DNA from: Abditibacterium sp.
Lineage (GTDB): Bacteria; Armatimonadota; Abditibacteriia; Abditibacteriales; Abditibacteriaceae
Direction: 5' to 3'
Assembly (NCBI GenBank): GCA_030448265.1
Contig: JAUJNG010000001.1
Coordinates: 152,490-216,489 of the forward strand
DNA: 64,000 bases
The position numbers and the translations under genes were made by a program. The stretch's first letter is position 1; the number at the start of each line of letters is the position of its first letter. The notes under the pieces are model-generated. The model had not been told where the DNA came from. It searched no databases and saw only the letters and a program-made list of their open reading frames with translations. Shown piece after piece: positions 36,158 through 44,537 of this stretch.

Positions 36158-36700
36158 GGTGCACCGCCGATGTGGTTTTCCGTTTTCCAGGTTGGGGTGA
36201 GCGACAGGAACGGCGCTTTTCGCTTGGTGCTGTGAGTGGCAGACCGGAAATTGGAAAACCACTTCAAACACTGGGGTATTTCGGCGCTCCGCAGGGCGTT
36301 TGCAGATATGAGCAAGCGCTGTAGCCAGGAAGAAGCCTGAGGTGAGGCGCTCGAAAGTCGTGCCCTAAACGTCGCGGGCGCCAGAGTGCCCAAGCGCTGA
36401 AAGAGGCCGCTTTTCGGGGCTGAAAGACGCACTCGCGGGCGCCCTGTGTTTGCAGCGTGCACCTCAAAACCAGTGTTAAAGCAGCAGGTCGTTTGGGGCG
36501 TGGTGACACCGGTGACACCTCTTCCGGTCGCTTCGTGGAAAAGCGCATTTTCTCGGGAAAAAGCGCAGAAAACGCTTAAGCTCCCGACAAATTGCGTTCG
36601 GGCGCGTTTGCGTTAGAAGAGGTGTCACCGGTGTCACCGGTGTCACCCGTAGAGATCAGAGGGCGCGACCTCCGTTGGGAAGCCACGCCCTTGCGTCACC
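36158..36700 (+). repeat. R2/R3 composite intergenic repeat, copy 1
   Basis: It aligns with 43803-44400 over most of its length. Shared blocks include AAATTGGAAAA, GGCGCTCCGC/GACGCTCCGC, GCGTTTGCA-TATGAGC, GACGCACTCGCGGGCGCCCT, TTTGCAGCGTGCACCTCAAA, TCGCTTCGTGGAAAA, GCATTTTCTCGGGAAAA and GGCGCGACCTCCGTT. The end is a hairpin that lies downstream of the SDR gene on the minus strand. Confidence 0.8.
36502..36647. repeat. REPIN-like core with 23-bp perfect inverted ends, copy 1
   Basis: Two GGTGACACC units plus TCTTC (36502-36524) are matched by a perfect inverted copy at 36616-36638, followed by a third GGTGTCACC. About 90 bp lie between. The unit GGTGTCACC is itself almost palindromic. Confidence 0.85.
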
Positions 36701-36707
36701 TTTGGTT

Positions 36708-37505
36708 TTAGATGATTTGCTTGAGTGGACGCACCTGCAAAAAGGGCACGACGCAACCCTTGGGCTGGGTCAGCACGTAGTGCACAGCCTCGGCAAGGTC
36801 CTGGGCTTCTATCATTGTCTGGGCGTCGATCTTCTCCTGCATTTGCGCTTCCTGCTCGATCTGCTCGTCCTTGGGCAGGTGTTGCAGTTCGATGCGCGTG
36901 TGCACCAAGCCCGGCTCTATGAGGGTGACCTTGATGCCCTCGGGGTTGAGGCTCTTGGAGAGCGAGTCGTAGAAGCCGCGCATCCCCGACTTGGTCGCAA
37001 CGTAGATTTCTAAACCGTCCTCGCGCACTTTAGCGCTCATCGAGCCGATGGCCACGATGTGTCCGCTCCCCTGGGGCGTCATTCGCTTGGCGGCTTCTTT
37101 AGCGCACAGCATCGACCCCAACAGGTTGGTGTCCAGGACGTAGCGAATATCCGCAACTTCGCTTTCGCCCAAGCTTTTGGCCCCGATTCCAGCGTTGGCG
37201 ACCAGAATATCGAGGCCGCCGAGCTTGGCGTCGGCTTCTTCGAAAACGCGTGTTACGTCTTCGGGGCGAGACACATCCGCGACGATTCCATGAACTTCGC
37301 CCAGCGCGCCCAGTTCACGTAGCGCATCTTGCAACTCCGACTCGTGATGTCCGAAAATCAGCACGCGAGCGCCGCGAGAAGTCAAGAGCCGTGCCGTGGC
37401 GAGCCCGATGCCCGCGGTGCCGCCACTCACGAGAGCCGCTTTGCCATCGATGTTTTCTGGCGTGTAGTTTTCTGGCGCGTGTCCAGTCATTGAGGTGTTT
37501 GTCAT
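36708..37505 (-). CDS. short-chain dehydrogenase/reductase (SDR)
   Basis: A 265-aa classical SDR. The Rossmann motif is ALVSGGTAGIGLATA (G-x3-G-I-G, about 25), NAG is in LVANAGIGAK, the catalytic Ser is in IVAIGSMSAK and the Tyr-Lys pair in IYVATKSG. The order fits NAD(P)(H)-dependent oxidoreductases; the substrate is unknown. ATG 37505 starts just before the domain, while the frame is open 160 bases further upstream without coding character. It is divergent from the TIM-barrel isomerase gene, with a 227-bp shared promoter region. A repeat-borne hairpin lies right behind its stop. Confidence 0.93.
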   Translation of the reverse strand: MTNTSMTGHAPENYTPENIDGKAALVSGGTAGIGLATARLLTSRGARVLIFGHHESELQDALRELGALGEVHGIVADVSRPEDVTRVFEEADAKLGGLDILVANAGIGAKSLGESEVADIRYVLDTNLLGSMLCAKEAAKRMTPQGSGHIVAIGSMSAKVREDGLEIYVATKSGMRGFYDSLSKSLNPEGIKVTLIEPGLVHTRIELQHLPKDEQIEQEAQMQEKIDAQTMIEAQDLAEAVHYVLTQPKGCVVPFLQVRPLKQII

Positions 37506-37732
37506 GATGAAATGTCCTTGTGTTTGCTCGCTTGAGACTACAGTTGCGCGCCGTGCCTGTTGCGTGCCTATCGCCGTCGCTAAGGTGCAAACGCTTCCGA
37601 AGACAAACAAAAGGCGCGCCTCGAAACTAATCGAGCTTTGTGGGATTGAAACAAATCCGTAAAGCATTTTTGCAGCAGCGCGGCGGTGCAGTTAAATTGA
37701 CAGAGCGAGCGACTTTTTGCCTTTACAAAACT

Positions 37733-38782
37733 ATGAACACTCAATGGACACGCGCCGAAGACTTCCGATTTTCGGTTGGCCCCTGGAATTTGCACGAGGG
37801 CGCCGACCCCTTTGGCCCTATGGTGCGACAAAGCCGCGATCTGGCGGCGAAACTGGCGATCTTCAAGGAGTTGGGCTTCGATTACGTCCAGTTCCACGAC
37901 GATGACGCTGTGCCGGACGAATTTTCGCTGTCGCAGCGCGAAAAACGCGCCCGCGAAATCAAACATCTGCTCGACGAACACGGAATGAGGGCCGAATTCG
38001 TGGCGCCGCGCCTGTGGGAAGACGCGCGCGGAGTCGATGGGCCAGTGACGAGCAACAGCGTGAGCGACCGCAGATGGGCATTGGAACGTGGTCAGCGTTC
38101 CATTGACGTGGCGCGGTTGCTGGGCACCGACCGTCTGGTGTGGTGGCCGGCGCGCGAAGGCACTTATATCCGCGAATCCAAAGATGCGGTGGCGGCGTTC
38201 GGCTGGATGCTGGAATGGGCCAACGCGCTGCTCGAATATGGGCCGGAAATCCGCATTTTGGGCGAAATGAAGCCCAATGAGCCGATGGATTTGATGTATC
38301 TGCCCACGCCAGGCCATTTTCTGGCCTTCGCCCATCAAACCGCCGCGCCCGAGCGCGTGGGCGTTCTCATCGAATCGGCGCACGCGATTTTAGCGGGCCT
38401 GGATCCGTCGGACGAGTTCGCTTTCGCCCTGTCGCAGAACAAGCTGTGGGGCGTGCATCTCAACGACCAGAACGGCCTCAAATACGACCAGGACAAAAGT
38501 TTTGGCGCCGTTGATCTGCGCCGCGCCTTCAATCAGGTGGATGTGCTGGTGCGTCACGGCTTCGGACAAAACGGCGAAGTCGTCGGCCTCGATGTCAAAG
38601 CGATGCGAAGCCAGACTTTGGAGAACGCGCACCTCCATTTGAAGCATTCCAAAGAGGTGTTTCTCGAACTGGCGGCGCTGTGTCACTCGATTGACCGCGC
38701 GCAGTGGAGCAGTTTCGTTGAGGCGCGCAATTACGAAGGGTTGGAGCGCTTCATCCTCAAAAACCTGATGGGCCACGCTTAA
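37733..38782 (+). CDS. xylose-isomerase-like TIM-barrel protein
   Basis: A 349-aa sugar isomerase-like TIM barrel. Strands with metal-ligand-type acidic residues are visible: FDYVQFHDDDAVPDEF (about 45), ILGEMKPNEPMD (about 180), VGVLIESAHAILAGLD (about 215), WGVHLNDQNGLKYDQDKSFG (about 245) and GLDVKAMR near 285. These fit the xylose isomerase fold, including the usual HLND segment. The exact sugar is unknown. ATG 37733 begins the domain; upstream in-frame sequence to 37640 is not conserved-looking. It is divergent from the SDR gene. Confidence 0.88.
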   Translation: MNTQWTRAEDFRFSVGPWNLHEGADPFGPMVRQSRDLAAKLAIFKELGFDYVQFHDDDAVPDEFSLSQREKRAREIKHLLDEHGMRAEFVAPRLWEDARGVDGPVTSNSVSDRRWALERGQRSIDVARLLGTDRLVWWPAREGTYIRESKDAVAAFGWMLEWANALLEYGPEIRILGEMKPNEPMDLMYLPTPGHFLAFAHQTAAPERVGVLIESAHAILAGLDPSDEFAFALSQNKLWGVHLNDQNGLKYDQDKSFGAVDLRRAFNQVDVLVRHGFGQNGEVVGLDVKAMRSQTLENAHLHLKHSKEVFLELAALCHSIDRAQWSSFVEARNYEGLERFILKNLMGHA

Positions 38783-38785
38783 ACC

Positions 38786-38914
38786 AAAGAAAACTATGTC
38801 GAAAGTCGAAATGACCATCGTGCGTTTCTGTATGCGATGATAGCCGAGGCGCTGATTGACCAAGCATCGCGCGAGTTCGTGGAGTGGCGGGGCAACCAAG
38901 TGTTCCAAGCGTAG
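38786..38914 (+). pseudogene. possible gene remnant after the isomerase
   Basis: In the same frame as the isomerase, just after its TAA stop, 42 codons remain open and read like coding sequence, for example HRAFLYAMIAEALIDQASRE and FVEWRGNQVFQA, before a TAG. No start codon with a ribosome site precedes it and I do not recognise the family. It may be the tail of a deleted gene. Confidence 0.3.
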
Positions 38915-38984
38915 GGTAGGCAGGGCTACATCCCAAAACCTGTGGCTACTTCGCGCACCTCTCCAATTGGTTAGGCTAAAAGAG

Positions 38985-39824
38985 ATGAACCGCCAACAGC
39001 GCGCCGAGCTGGCTCAAGAGACTCTGTCGATCCTACAACATGGCACCTACGTGTCACCGCAGGGCTCGCAGGTTTCTGTTGCAAAGGAGCTCGCCTTCTC
39101 CTGTGCAGGGACGGTGCTTTATCGTCCAGGCGACCTTGAAGCGATGCTCCAAGAAGTCGAGGCCCGGCCCGCAGCGGATGCCACCACTCTTAACGTGAGC
39201 AGCGGCACCACATTGGAAGCAGGGCGCGCGCTGGTCGAGAAATACGGCAGCGTCACCTGTCTCAACTTTGCCTCGGCTAAGAACCCGGGCGGCGGTTTTC
39301 TCTCCGGCAGCCAGGCCCAGGAGGAGAGTCTGGCCAGAGCTTCGGGCCTGTATTCGAGCCTGCAAACCCAGCCCGCCTTCTACGAGTTTCATCGGAGCGG
39401 CACGAGCTGCCTTTACTCCGACCACGCCATCTTCTCGCCGCAGGTGCCGGTATTTCGCGATGACAGCGGGCAGTTGCTTTCCTCGCCCTGGAAGTGCAGC
39501 TTCATCACCGCAGCCGCGGTCAACGCCGGAGCTGTTCGCCAGAACGAACCGGGACGCGCGAAGGAGATCGTGCCCTGCATGGAGAGGCGCACGCGAATGG
39601 TGCTCTCGGTTGCGATCTTGAGCGGGTGTCAGACTCTGGTGCTGGGAGCGTGGGGATGCGGCGTTTTCAAGAACGAACCCGCTGTGGTTGCGGGGATATT
39701 CTCGCGTGTTCTTTCGGAAGCCCATTTTCGAGGCAAGCTTCGGCATATCGAGTTTGCGATCTATGATCCTACATCTGAGGGGAGCACTGTTTCTGCGTTC
39801 AGAAACCAATTGAAAGGTTCTTAA
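38985..39824 (+). CDS. TIGR02452/DUF2263 PARG-like protein
   Basis: A 279-aa microbial poly(ADP-ribose) glycohydrolase-like protein. The family signature is clear: LNFASAKNPGGGFLSGSQAQ then EESLARASGLY (about 97-127), containing the G-G-G-x6-8-Q-E-E motif of PARG. The macrodomain continues with CSFITAAAVNAGAV and LVLGAWGCGVFKN. Known members remove ADP-ribose from proteins or nucleic acids. ATG 38985 matches the family start; upstream open frame to 38856 overlaps the putative remnant. It is followed by a fragment of the R2 repeat. ADP-ribose turnover next to a dynamin-like GTPase would fit a defence or stress role, which is inference. Confidence 0.9.
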   Translation: MNRQQRAELAQETLSILQHGTYVSPQGSQVSVAKELAFSCAGTVLYRPGDLEAMLQEVEARPAADATTLNVSSGTTLEAGRALVEKYGSVTCLNFASAKNPGGGFLSGSQAQEESLARASGLYSSLQTQPAFYEFHRSGTSCLYSDHAIFSPQVPVFRDDSGQLLSSPWKCSFITAAAVNAGAVRQNEPGRAKEIVPCMERRTRMVLSVAILSGCQTLVLGAWGCGVFKNEPAVVAGIFSRVLSEAHFRGKLRHIEFAIYDPTSEGSTVSAFRNQLKGS

Positions 39825-39827
39825 TGA

Positions 39828-39858
39828 GGTGGTTTCCCTCTTCCTGGTTGGGGGCGCG
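39828..39858 (+). repeat. R2 repeat fragment
   Basis: GAGGTGGTTTCCC-CTTCC-GGTTGGGG matches the start of the R2 copies at 22076 and 43810. It overlaps the region right after the PARG-like stop codon. Confidence 0.5.
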
Positions 39859-39930
39859 CCAGATATTGTGCGTGCTGCACCATGTAAAACTGCTGTCGCT
39901 GGTCCACATCTTCGAGAGGCAAGACCTCAG

Positions 39931-41868
39931 TCAACCTAGCCCGTTAGAGGTGCGTCCCAGTGAGCGACTGATATCATCAACTTCGCTCCTTATCCTATCG
40001 ACCCCGCTCATCAACAATCTAATCTCTTCTCTTTCGGTCTCAGCCTGAGTCAGTTTCTGGTCAACGAGTTCGCGCAGATGATGCACGAAGACGCGCTCGC
40101 AGCGCGCTTTGAAAGCGTCGGCTTCCTCATGAAAGGCGGAGCGGATCGTCTCGTTAAACGAAGTGCGAAAGCGCTCGAACGTTGCATCAGTTCCCGCCTG
40201 CATCTGCTCTCGGATGCGCTTCGTCCGCTGCTCGCGCAAAGCCAGAGCGCCGCCCACACCGCCGCTCCCTACGGCAATGGAGATGAGAGAGATGATGCCG
40301 CCTGATATAAAAAGATCGGCAATAATACCCGCCGCGGCACCCGCCAGCGATGTCGCCGAGATAGCGGTGAACAGCGCGGTGTTTTGCTCAATGGCGCTAT
40401 GGGTATCGAGCACCTGATCCTGAAAAGCCGACTGATTACCCTGGCGGATCTCGCGCCTGAGCGTCTCGAAGCGCCGCACTAACTCGACGTTCTGCCTCTC
40501 GAAATCGAAAGCCTCCTCCAGCGTTTTGCCTTCGCGCCGCTCGCGGTCTTCGATCAAGGCGTAGAGAGGGCCTTTGGACTCGGCCTGTAGCGTTTGCTTG
40601 GAATGCGCCCAGCAGCGCTCAAAGCGCCGCAGGATGTTCTCGATATAGGTTAGTTTCTTCGCATCCACGCCTTGCTCCCACGGAACGAAGGTGTCGTTCA
40701 GTTCTCGCTGAACATATTTGACCTGCTCTTCTTTGGTCATGCTCTTGAAGGTCTGGAGCGATTCTTTTGACAGGAACCGTTCCAGAAAGAGGTCTAAGGA
40801 CTGCTCGAAAGCGCGCTCGATTTCGTCAAATTTAAAATCGTCAATGGCCTCGTGAATCTCATTGACCTGGTGGCGAATATCCTCTTCCACCCGCCCAATC
40901 GTGCCACGCGATTGTTCTAAACCCGTTGTCAGATGATCCACCCGCTGGCTCAAGCCCTGCAAAATGGGCAGGTCATCAATATGTTCGCCGCCCAGATAGT
41001 TCAGCGGCGACCGCAACTTGAGAAGCGCCGCCTCGCCGCTTTGCAGAATCTGGCCGATATGGTTGATTAAGGTTCCGACGCCGCTGCGCTCCCAAACTTC
41101 GGCATTGCGGTGCATAATCGCCCACATCGCACGGCGAGTGGAGAGGGAGAAAATGAGAGGGTCGCGAATATACGTCTCGCGCGCCAAGACCTGTTCGAGA
41201 AAACGGATGAGGGTCGTCATCCCCTCACGATCCACGAAGTCGATCAGGCTATCTTCGAAGACATCGATTTTATTGATGATAAAGACGACTTCGCTCTTGT
41301 TGTGCTCGGCGATAAAGCGGATGAGATCGATTTCCTCCTGGCTCACGGTGCGCTCGGCGCTGGTCACGAAGAGGATCAGATCGGCGGAGGCCACATGCTC
41401 CCGCGTAATCTTGGTGTGCTCGGGCCGCAGCACGGCATTGATGCCAGGACTGTCCACCAGGTTAATAAGTTTTAGAAAGGGAAACGGATAATGCTTGACA
41501 TCCACGTAGCGGCTGGAGGTATTATCGCGCGCATCCCCATGGGCAAGGACGGTGATCTTGGTGTCCTGCGGCCCGATATTGGTTTCGCGCACTGTCTCGT
41601 TGCCACAGAGGACATTGATTAGATAACTCTTCCCTTTGGAGAACTCACCGGCCACAAACAATCGCAGCGGCTGGAACAGCAGGGCGGCATGTTCGCGCAA
41701 CTGGCCGCGTAAGTCTTCTCGATCACGAACTTTTTCTTCGATAGCGCGCAGCAAGGAAGACAGCCCCTGTCGTGTTCGCTCGTAGTCCTCATGGAACGGT
41801 CCCTCATCCCGAACTGGGATCGCCAGTTGTTGCAGATGTGCTTCCAGATCGTTGATTGGTTCTTCCAT
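39931..41868 (-). CDS. bacterial dynamin-like GTPase
   Basis: A 645-aa large GTPase. G1 is GEFSKGKSYL (about 70), G3 is LVDSPG (about 122) and G4 is FIINKIDVFED (about 185). A long coiled-coil stalk occupies about 260-500, for example QSRGTIGRVEEDIRHQVNEI. A hydrophobic hairpin (about 510-555, SLAGAAAGIIADLFISGGII) would insert into the membrane, and a second coiled coil ends the protein. Bacterial dynamins remodel or protect membranes, and some act in phage defence. ATG 41868 is chosen; a GTG at 41907 in frame adds 13 polar residues. Neighbours are the PARG-like gene (convergent) and the 125-aa copy 2. Confidence 0.88.
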   Translation of the reverse strand: MEEPINDLEAHLQQLAIPVRDEGPFHEDYERTRQGLSSLLRAIEEKVRDREDLRGQLREHAALLFQPLRLFVAGEFSKGKSYLINVLCGNETVRETNIGPQDTKITVLAHGDARDNTSSRYVDVKHYPFPFLKLINLVDSPGINAVLRPEHTKITREHVASADLILFVTSAERTVSQEEIDLIRFIAEHNKSEVVFIINKIDVFEDSLIDFVDREGMTTLIRFLEQVLARETYIRDPLIFSLSTRRAMWAIMHRNAEVWERSGVGTLINHIGQILQSGEAALLKLRSPLNYLGGEHIDDLPILQGLSQRVDHLTTGLEQSRGTIGRVEEDIRHQVNEIHEAIDDFKFDEIERAFEQSLDLFLERFLSKESLQTFKSMTKEEQVKYVQRELNDTFVPWEQGVDAKKLTYIENILRRFERCWAHSKQTLQAESKGPLYALIEDRERREGKTLEEAFDFERQNVELVRRFETLRREIRQGNQSAFQDQVLDTHSAIEQNTALFTAISATSLAGAAAGIIADLFISGGIISLISIAVGSGGVGGALALREQRTKRIREQMQAGTDATFERFRTSFNETIRSAFHEEADAFKARCERVFVHHLRELVDQKLTQAETEREEIRLLMSGVDRIRSEVDDISRSLGRTSNGLG

Positions 41869-42046
41869 AGGTTGAGAATATGAGTTTGTGATCGTCTCAG
41901 AAAACACCTCGGTCGCAGAATTGGAGCAGGGCGATTAACCTTGTCGATCGTTTTGTGCGGCGTTTGCAGAGGTGAGCGCGGCACATGGCCTATCAACTCC
42001 ACATGTTCTAAATAGGTTTACGCCACCAAAATCGCGGGCGGAGTGT

Positions 42047-42424
42047 TTATCTGGGTGGATCTTTGGGCGAAATACAGGTGCGGGCCACAGCCTCAATAGC
42101 ATCAATGGCCTTTTGGCGTCTGGCTACAATCTCCTCCAGGTCGGCCTGATCGCCCATGACTCCCGAAACAAGGCCGCCCAAGGGGGTGCCCGCTTTCTTA
42201 CGCAGTTCATCGACCTCTTTGGCAAATTTCGCTTCCACTGAGGCACGCCAGGACGAGATTAAGGATTCCTTGATCTGCGCGGCGTCGGCTCTGCCCGTCA
42301 ACTGGAGGTTGAGCGCCGTGATGCTGCAGTTCAGAGCAAAGTTTGAGAGGAGGTCTTTGTGAATCTGATCCTGAGAAGATTCACCGGTAATCAAGCGGGC
42401 GAGGTAGTGGGGCTCAGTAGACAT
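42047..42424 (-). CDS. 125-aa helical protein of unknown function, copy 2
   Basis: Paralogue of 20824-21201 with the same length and about ten substitutions. The first 80 residues are almost identical; changes cluster from GGLVSGVMGDQADLEE to the end. GGAG precedes the start by five bases, as in copy 1. It is directly downstream of R1 copy 3 and, in transcription order, of DUF1206 copy 2. No known domain. Conservation of the reading frame, start signal and length in both copies argues that it is expressed and selected. Confidence 0.75.
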   Translation of the reverse strand: MSTEPHYLARLITGESSQDQIHKDLLSNFALNCSITALNLQLTGRADAAQIKESLISSWRASVEAKFAKEVDELRKKAGTPLGGLVSGVMGDQADLEEIVARRQKAIDAIEAVARTCISPKDPPR

Positions 42425-42740
42425 TTTTCTCCAGTGGCGGGTGAAGGTGGCAAGTGAACTCCGCGACCTGTCAGGTCGGCTCCTTGTCCAGGGTAAAGCG
42501 CCAGTTATTTTTGGTGTACAGCTCGAAGCTCTGAATGCAATTTAGCTTCCGAAACTCGGCCAAGGCCACCTCAACACGAGCGCAAAATGTATTCTCACGC
42601 GTTTGTGAGAGGGTGTTTGTCGATATGAGCGACCACAAAGGGCATATCGGCTCTATATCTCAATATCTTCTCGATGTCCCTGGATATTTGACACAGCACA
42701 AGATGTCATCAATTTGGTGACTTGAAACCGGGTGGAAGAT
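42425..42740 (+). repeat. R1 intergenic repeat, copy 3 (full)
   Basis: It aligns with 21202-21520 from the start codon of the 125-aa gene onward and ends near the stop of DUF1206 copy 2. Its right half also matches 17331-17456. It is thus the only copy that touches both genes. Confidence 0.82.
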
Positions 42741-42794
42741 CTGGGAGAAGCCCGCGCAGATTTCGCTGAACATCCAGTGCGTCCACGAGCAGGA

Positions 42795-43631
42795 TCAGAG
42801 GTAAATCCTGCGGTATCGAGCCTCAGTGAGGGCGTAGATGCCATAGGCAACCAAACCTACTGCAACCGCGCCCAGAAGCCACGGGCCATAGGTTTGCGAA
42901 GCGAGCGTGTCCAAGGCCTGAGGCAGGCCGCGGGCCTCGTTTGCGTTCGCGTGCCTGCCCGCTTGAATTAGGAACCAGCCGATCATGATCCATACCACGC
43001 CTCTGGCCCCATAACCGGCGCGCCCCGCGCGAGTGATCCAGGTGTCCTCAACGGCACTCATTTCCCCAGTTTTGAGTTTGTCGCGGAACTTGGCGGTGAA
43101 AGCTTTATAAAGTGCGTTGACACCCACGCCAATCACCACAACCCCGATCAGAGCGACCAACCACTGACCCAGAGGTTGCGAGAGAAGACGAGCCGTCCAA
43201 TCCTGCTGCGAAGAGGTTTTGCCGCCACTGGCCCCAGTAACGATTTTGAACGCGGTCAGGCCCAGGCCGGCGTAAGCCACGCCGCTCAGGGCTGAGCCGA
43301 TGCGTTGCACAATGCCCTTAGCGTCGGAGCCTTTGTTTTCGGGATCGAGACCGGCTTCAACAAGACGCCACAGAGCATAGCCCAGAAGCCCAATTCCAAC
43401 CATCCCCAGCAGAATGCGGCCAAAGGGCTGTCCGGCGATGGTGTGGAGCGCGCCGCGCGAACTGGTGGTCTGGCCGCCGGCGCTAAAGGCCGACTGGAAT
43501 GCCAAAACCCCGATCACGATGTAAACAATGCCTCGGGCGGCATATCCGGCACGAGCTAAGCGTTCGACCCAGGGAGAAGCCTGGCGCTTGGCCTGGTGTC
43601 CTGCCCTTTGTATTTTCTGGGGTGAAGTCAT
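42795..43631 (-). CDS. DUF1206 integral membrane protein, copy 2
   Basis: A 278-aa paralogue of 17512-18348, identical in length and start (MTSPQKIQRAGHQAKRQ). It has the same three two-helix repeats with GYAARGIVYIVIGVLAF, SGVAYAGLGLTAF and GYGARGVVWIMIGWFLIQAG. Substitutions are spread over the protein and mostly conservative (for example S/A, V/I). The frame is open upstream to 43979 but that part overlaps the R2 repeat and shows no similarity to copy 1. Function unknown. Confidence 0.9.
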   Translation of the reverse strand: MTSPQKIQRAGHQAKRQASPWVERLARAGYAARGIVYIVIGVLAFQSAFSAGGQTTSSRGALHTIAGQPFGRILLGMVGIGLLGYALWRLVEAGLDPENKGSDAKGIVQRIGSALSGVAYAGLGLTAFKIVTGASGGKTSSQQDWTARLLSQPLGQWLVALIGVVVIGVGVNALYKAFTAKFRDKLKTGEMSAVEDTWITRAGRAGYGARGVVWIMIGWFLIQAGRHANANEARGLPQALDTLASQTYGPWLLGAVAVGLVAYGIYALTEARYRRIYL

Positions 43632-43755
43632 GGAAATCCTGTCCACCAACTGCAGAGGTGCCAGCGAAATTTGGAGTTGGGTCAAAGAATGGCGGAGGCG
43701 GTTTACGTGCCAGCTTGAACGGCCCCGCCGACGCTGTGCAGTGCTGTGTTTCTCC

Positions 43756-43803
43756 TTATCCCCACAGTTCCATCCACTCCTGTCCGCCCTCAAGCAGAGT
43801 GCC
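43756..43803 (-). pseudogene. C-terminal scrap of an XRE-DUF3846-type gene
   Basis: Fifteen codons ending in a stop read LLEGGQEWMELWG, matching the tail LEGGREWMEMWN encoded behind the amber codon of the DUF3846 gene (44436-44537). It suggests that a second copy of that gene once stood here, upstream of an R2 repeat. Confidence 0.45.
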
Positions 43804-44194
43804 GCCGAGGTGGTTTCCCTGTTTCCGAGGTGGGGTGGCGCCGGAAGCCCGCGTTTTTCTTTAGCTGTTCGTGGCAGGTCGAAAATTGGAAAAGCACCTC
43901 GAACGCCGCAACTTCTGACGCTCCGCGAGTGCGTTTGCATGTATGAGCTGCTGCAGAAGGCATATGGAAGTGGTTGCACTGTGGCCCCACAACTTATTGG
44001 TGTTTGTGGACAACACTCGTGGCGCGAGTTGAGGGAAAGTGCTCGAAAAGGATGTTTTCAAAAGCTGTAGGTGTCAGAGTGCCCATGCGTCGACTGAAGC
44101 CGCTTTCTGGGACCGAAAGACGCACTCGCGGGCGCCCTCTGTTTGCAGCGTGCACCTCAAAACCCGTGTTAAAGCAGCAGGTCGCTCGCGGCGT

Positions 44195-44348
44195 GGTGAC
44201 ACCGATGACACTGGTGACACCTCTTCCAGTCGCTTCGTGGAAAAACGCATTTTCTCGGGAAAAGTGCGAAAAACGCATCTACTCCCGACAAATTGTGTTC
44301 GGGCGCGTTAGCGTTAGAAATGGTGTCATCGGTGTCACCGGTGTCACC
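44195..44348. repeat. REPIN-like core with inverted ends, copy 2
   Basis: Three GGTGACACC-like units at 44195-44221 face three GGTGTCACC-like units at 44322-44348. One unit per arm has changed to GATGACAC or GGTGTCATC, in positions that keep complementarity if the arms pair out of register. The centre shares TCGCTTCGTGGAAAAA and CTCCCGACAAATTG with copy 1. Confidence 0.8.
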
Positions 44349-44361
44349 CGTAGAGATATGC

Positions 44362-44398
44362 AAAAGGCGCGACCTCCGTTTGGGAAGCCGCGCCTTTT
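44362..44398. terminator. bidirectional hairpin terminator in R3
   Basis: AAAAGGCGCG and CGCGCCTTTT form a perfect 10-bp stem with a 17-base loop and T-runs on both strands. It would end the XRE-DUF3846 transcript. The equivalent in repeat copy 1 (near 36660-36692), downstream of the SDR gene, is degenerate. Confidence 0.7.
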
Positions 44399-44537
44399 GT
44401 GTGGCTGTGTGCGTTGCTGTGATTGTTCTTTCCTCTTAGTTCCACATCTCCATCCACTCCCGCCCGCCCTCGAGCTGTGCGATGAGGCGCGGGAACTCCG
44501 TCTGGGGCAGTTCGGGGCACAGCGCATCGAGCAGGCG

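Larger units (their letters stand above)
35636..36707. other. 1.1-kb gene-free repeat region
   Basis: No real gene is visible on either strand. The stretch is built of a partial R3 repeat (35651-35880), an inverted-repeat element (35967-36116) and a long R2/R3 composite repeat with its own inverted-repeat core (36158-36700). Confidence 0.7.
43803..44400 (+). repeat. R2/R3 composite intergenic repeat, copy 2
   Basis: Second long copy of the 36158-36700 repeat, about 600 bp. It is longer because the middle (43941-44110) is kept, which also appears as the partial copy at 35651-35880. It ends in a bidirectional hairpin at 44362-44398 behind the XRE-DUF3846 gene. No gene is present in it. Confidence 0.8.
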
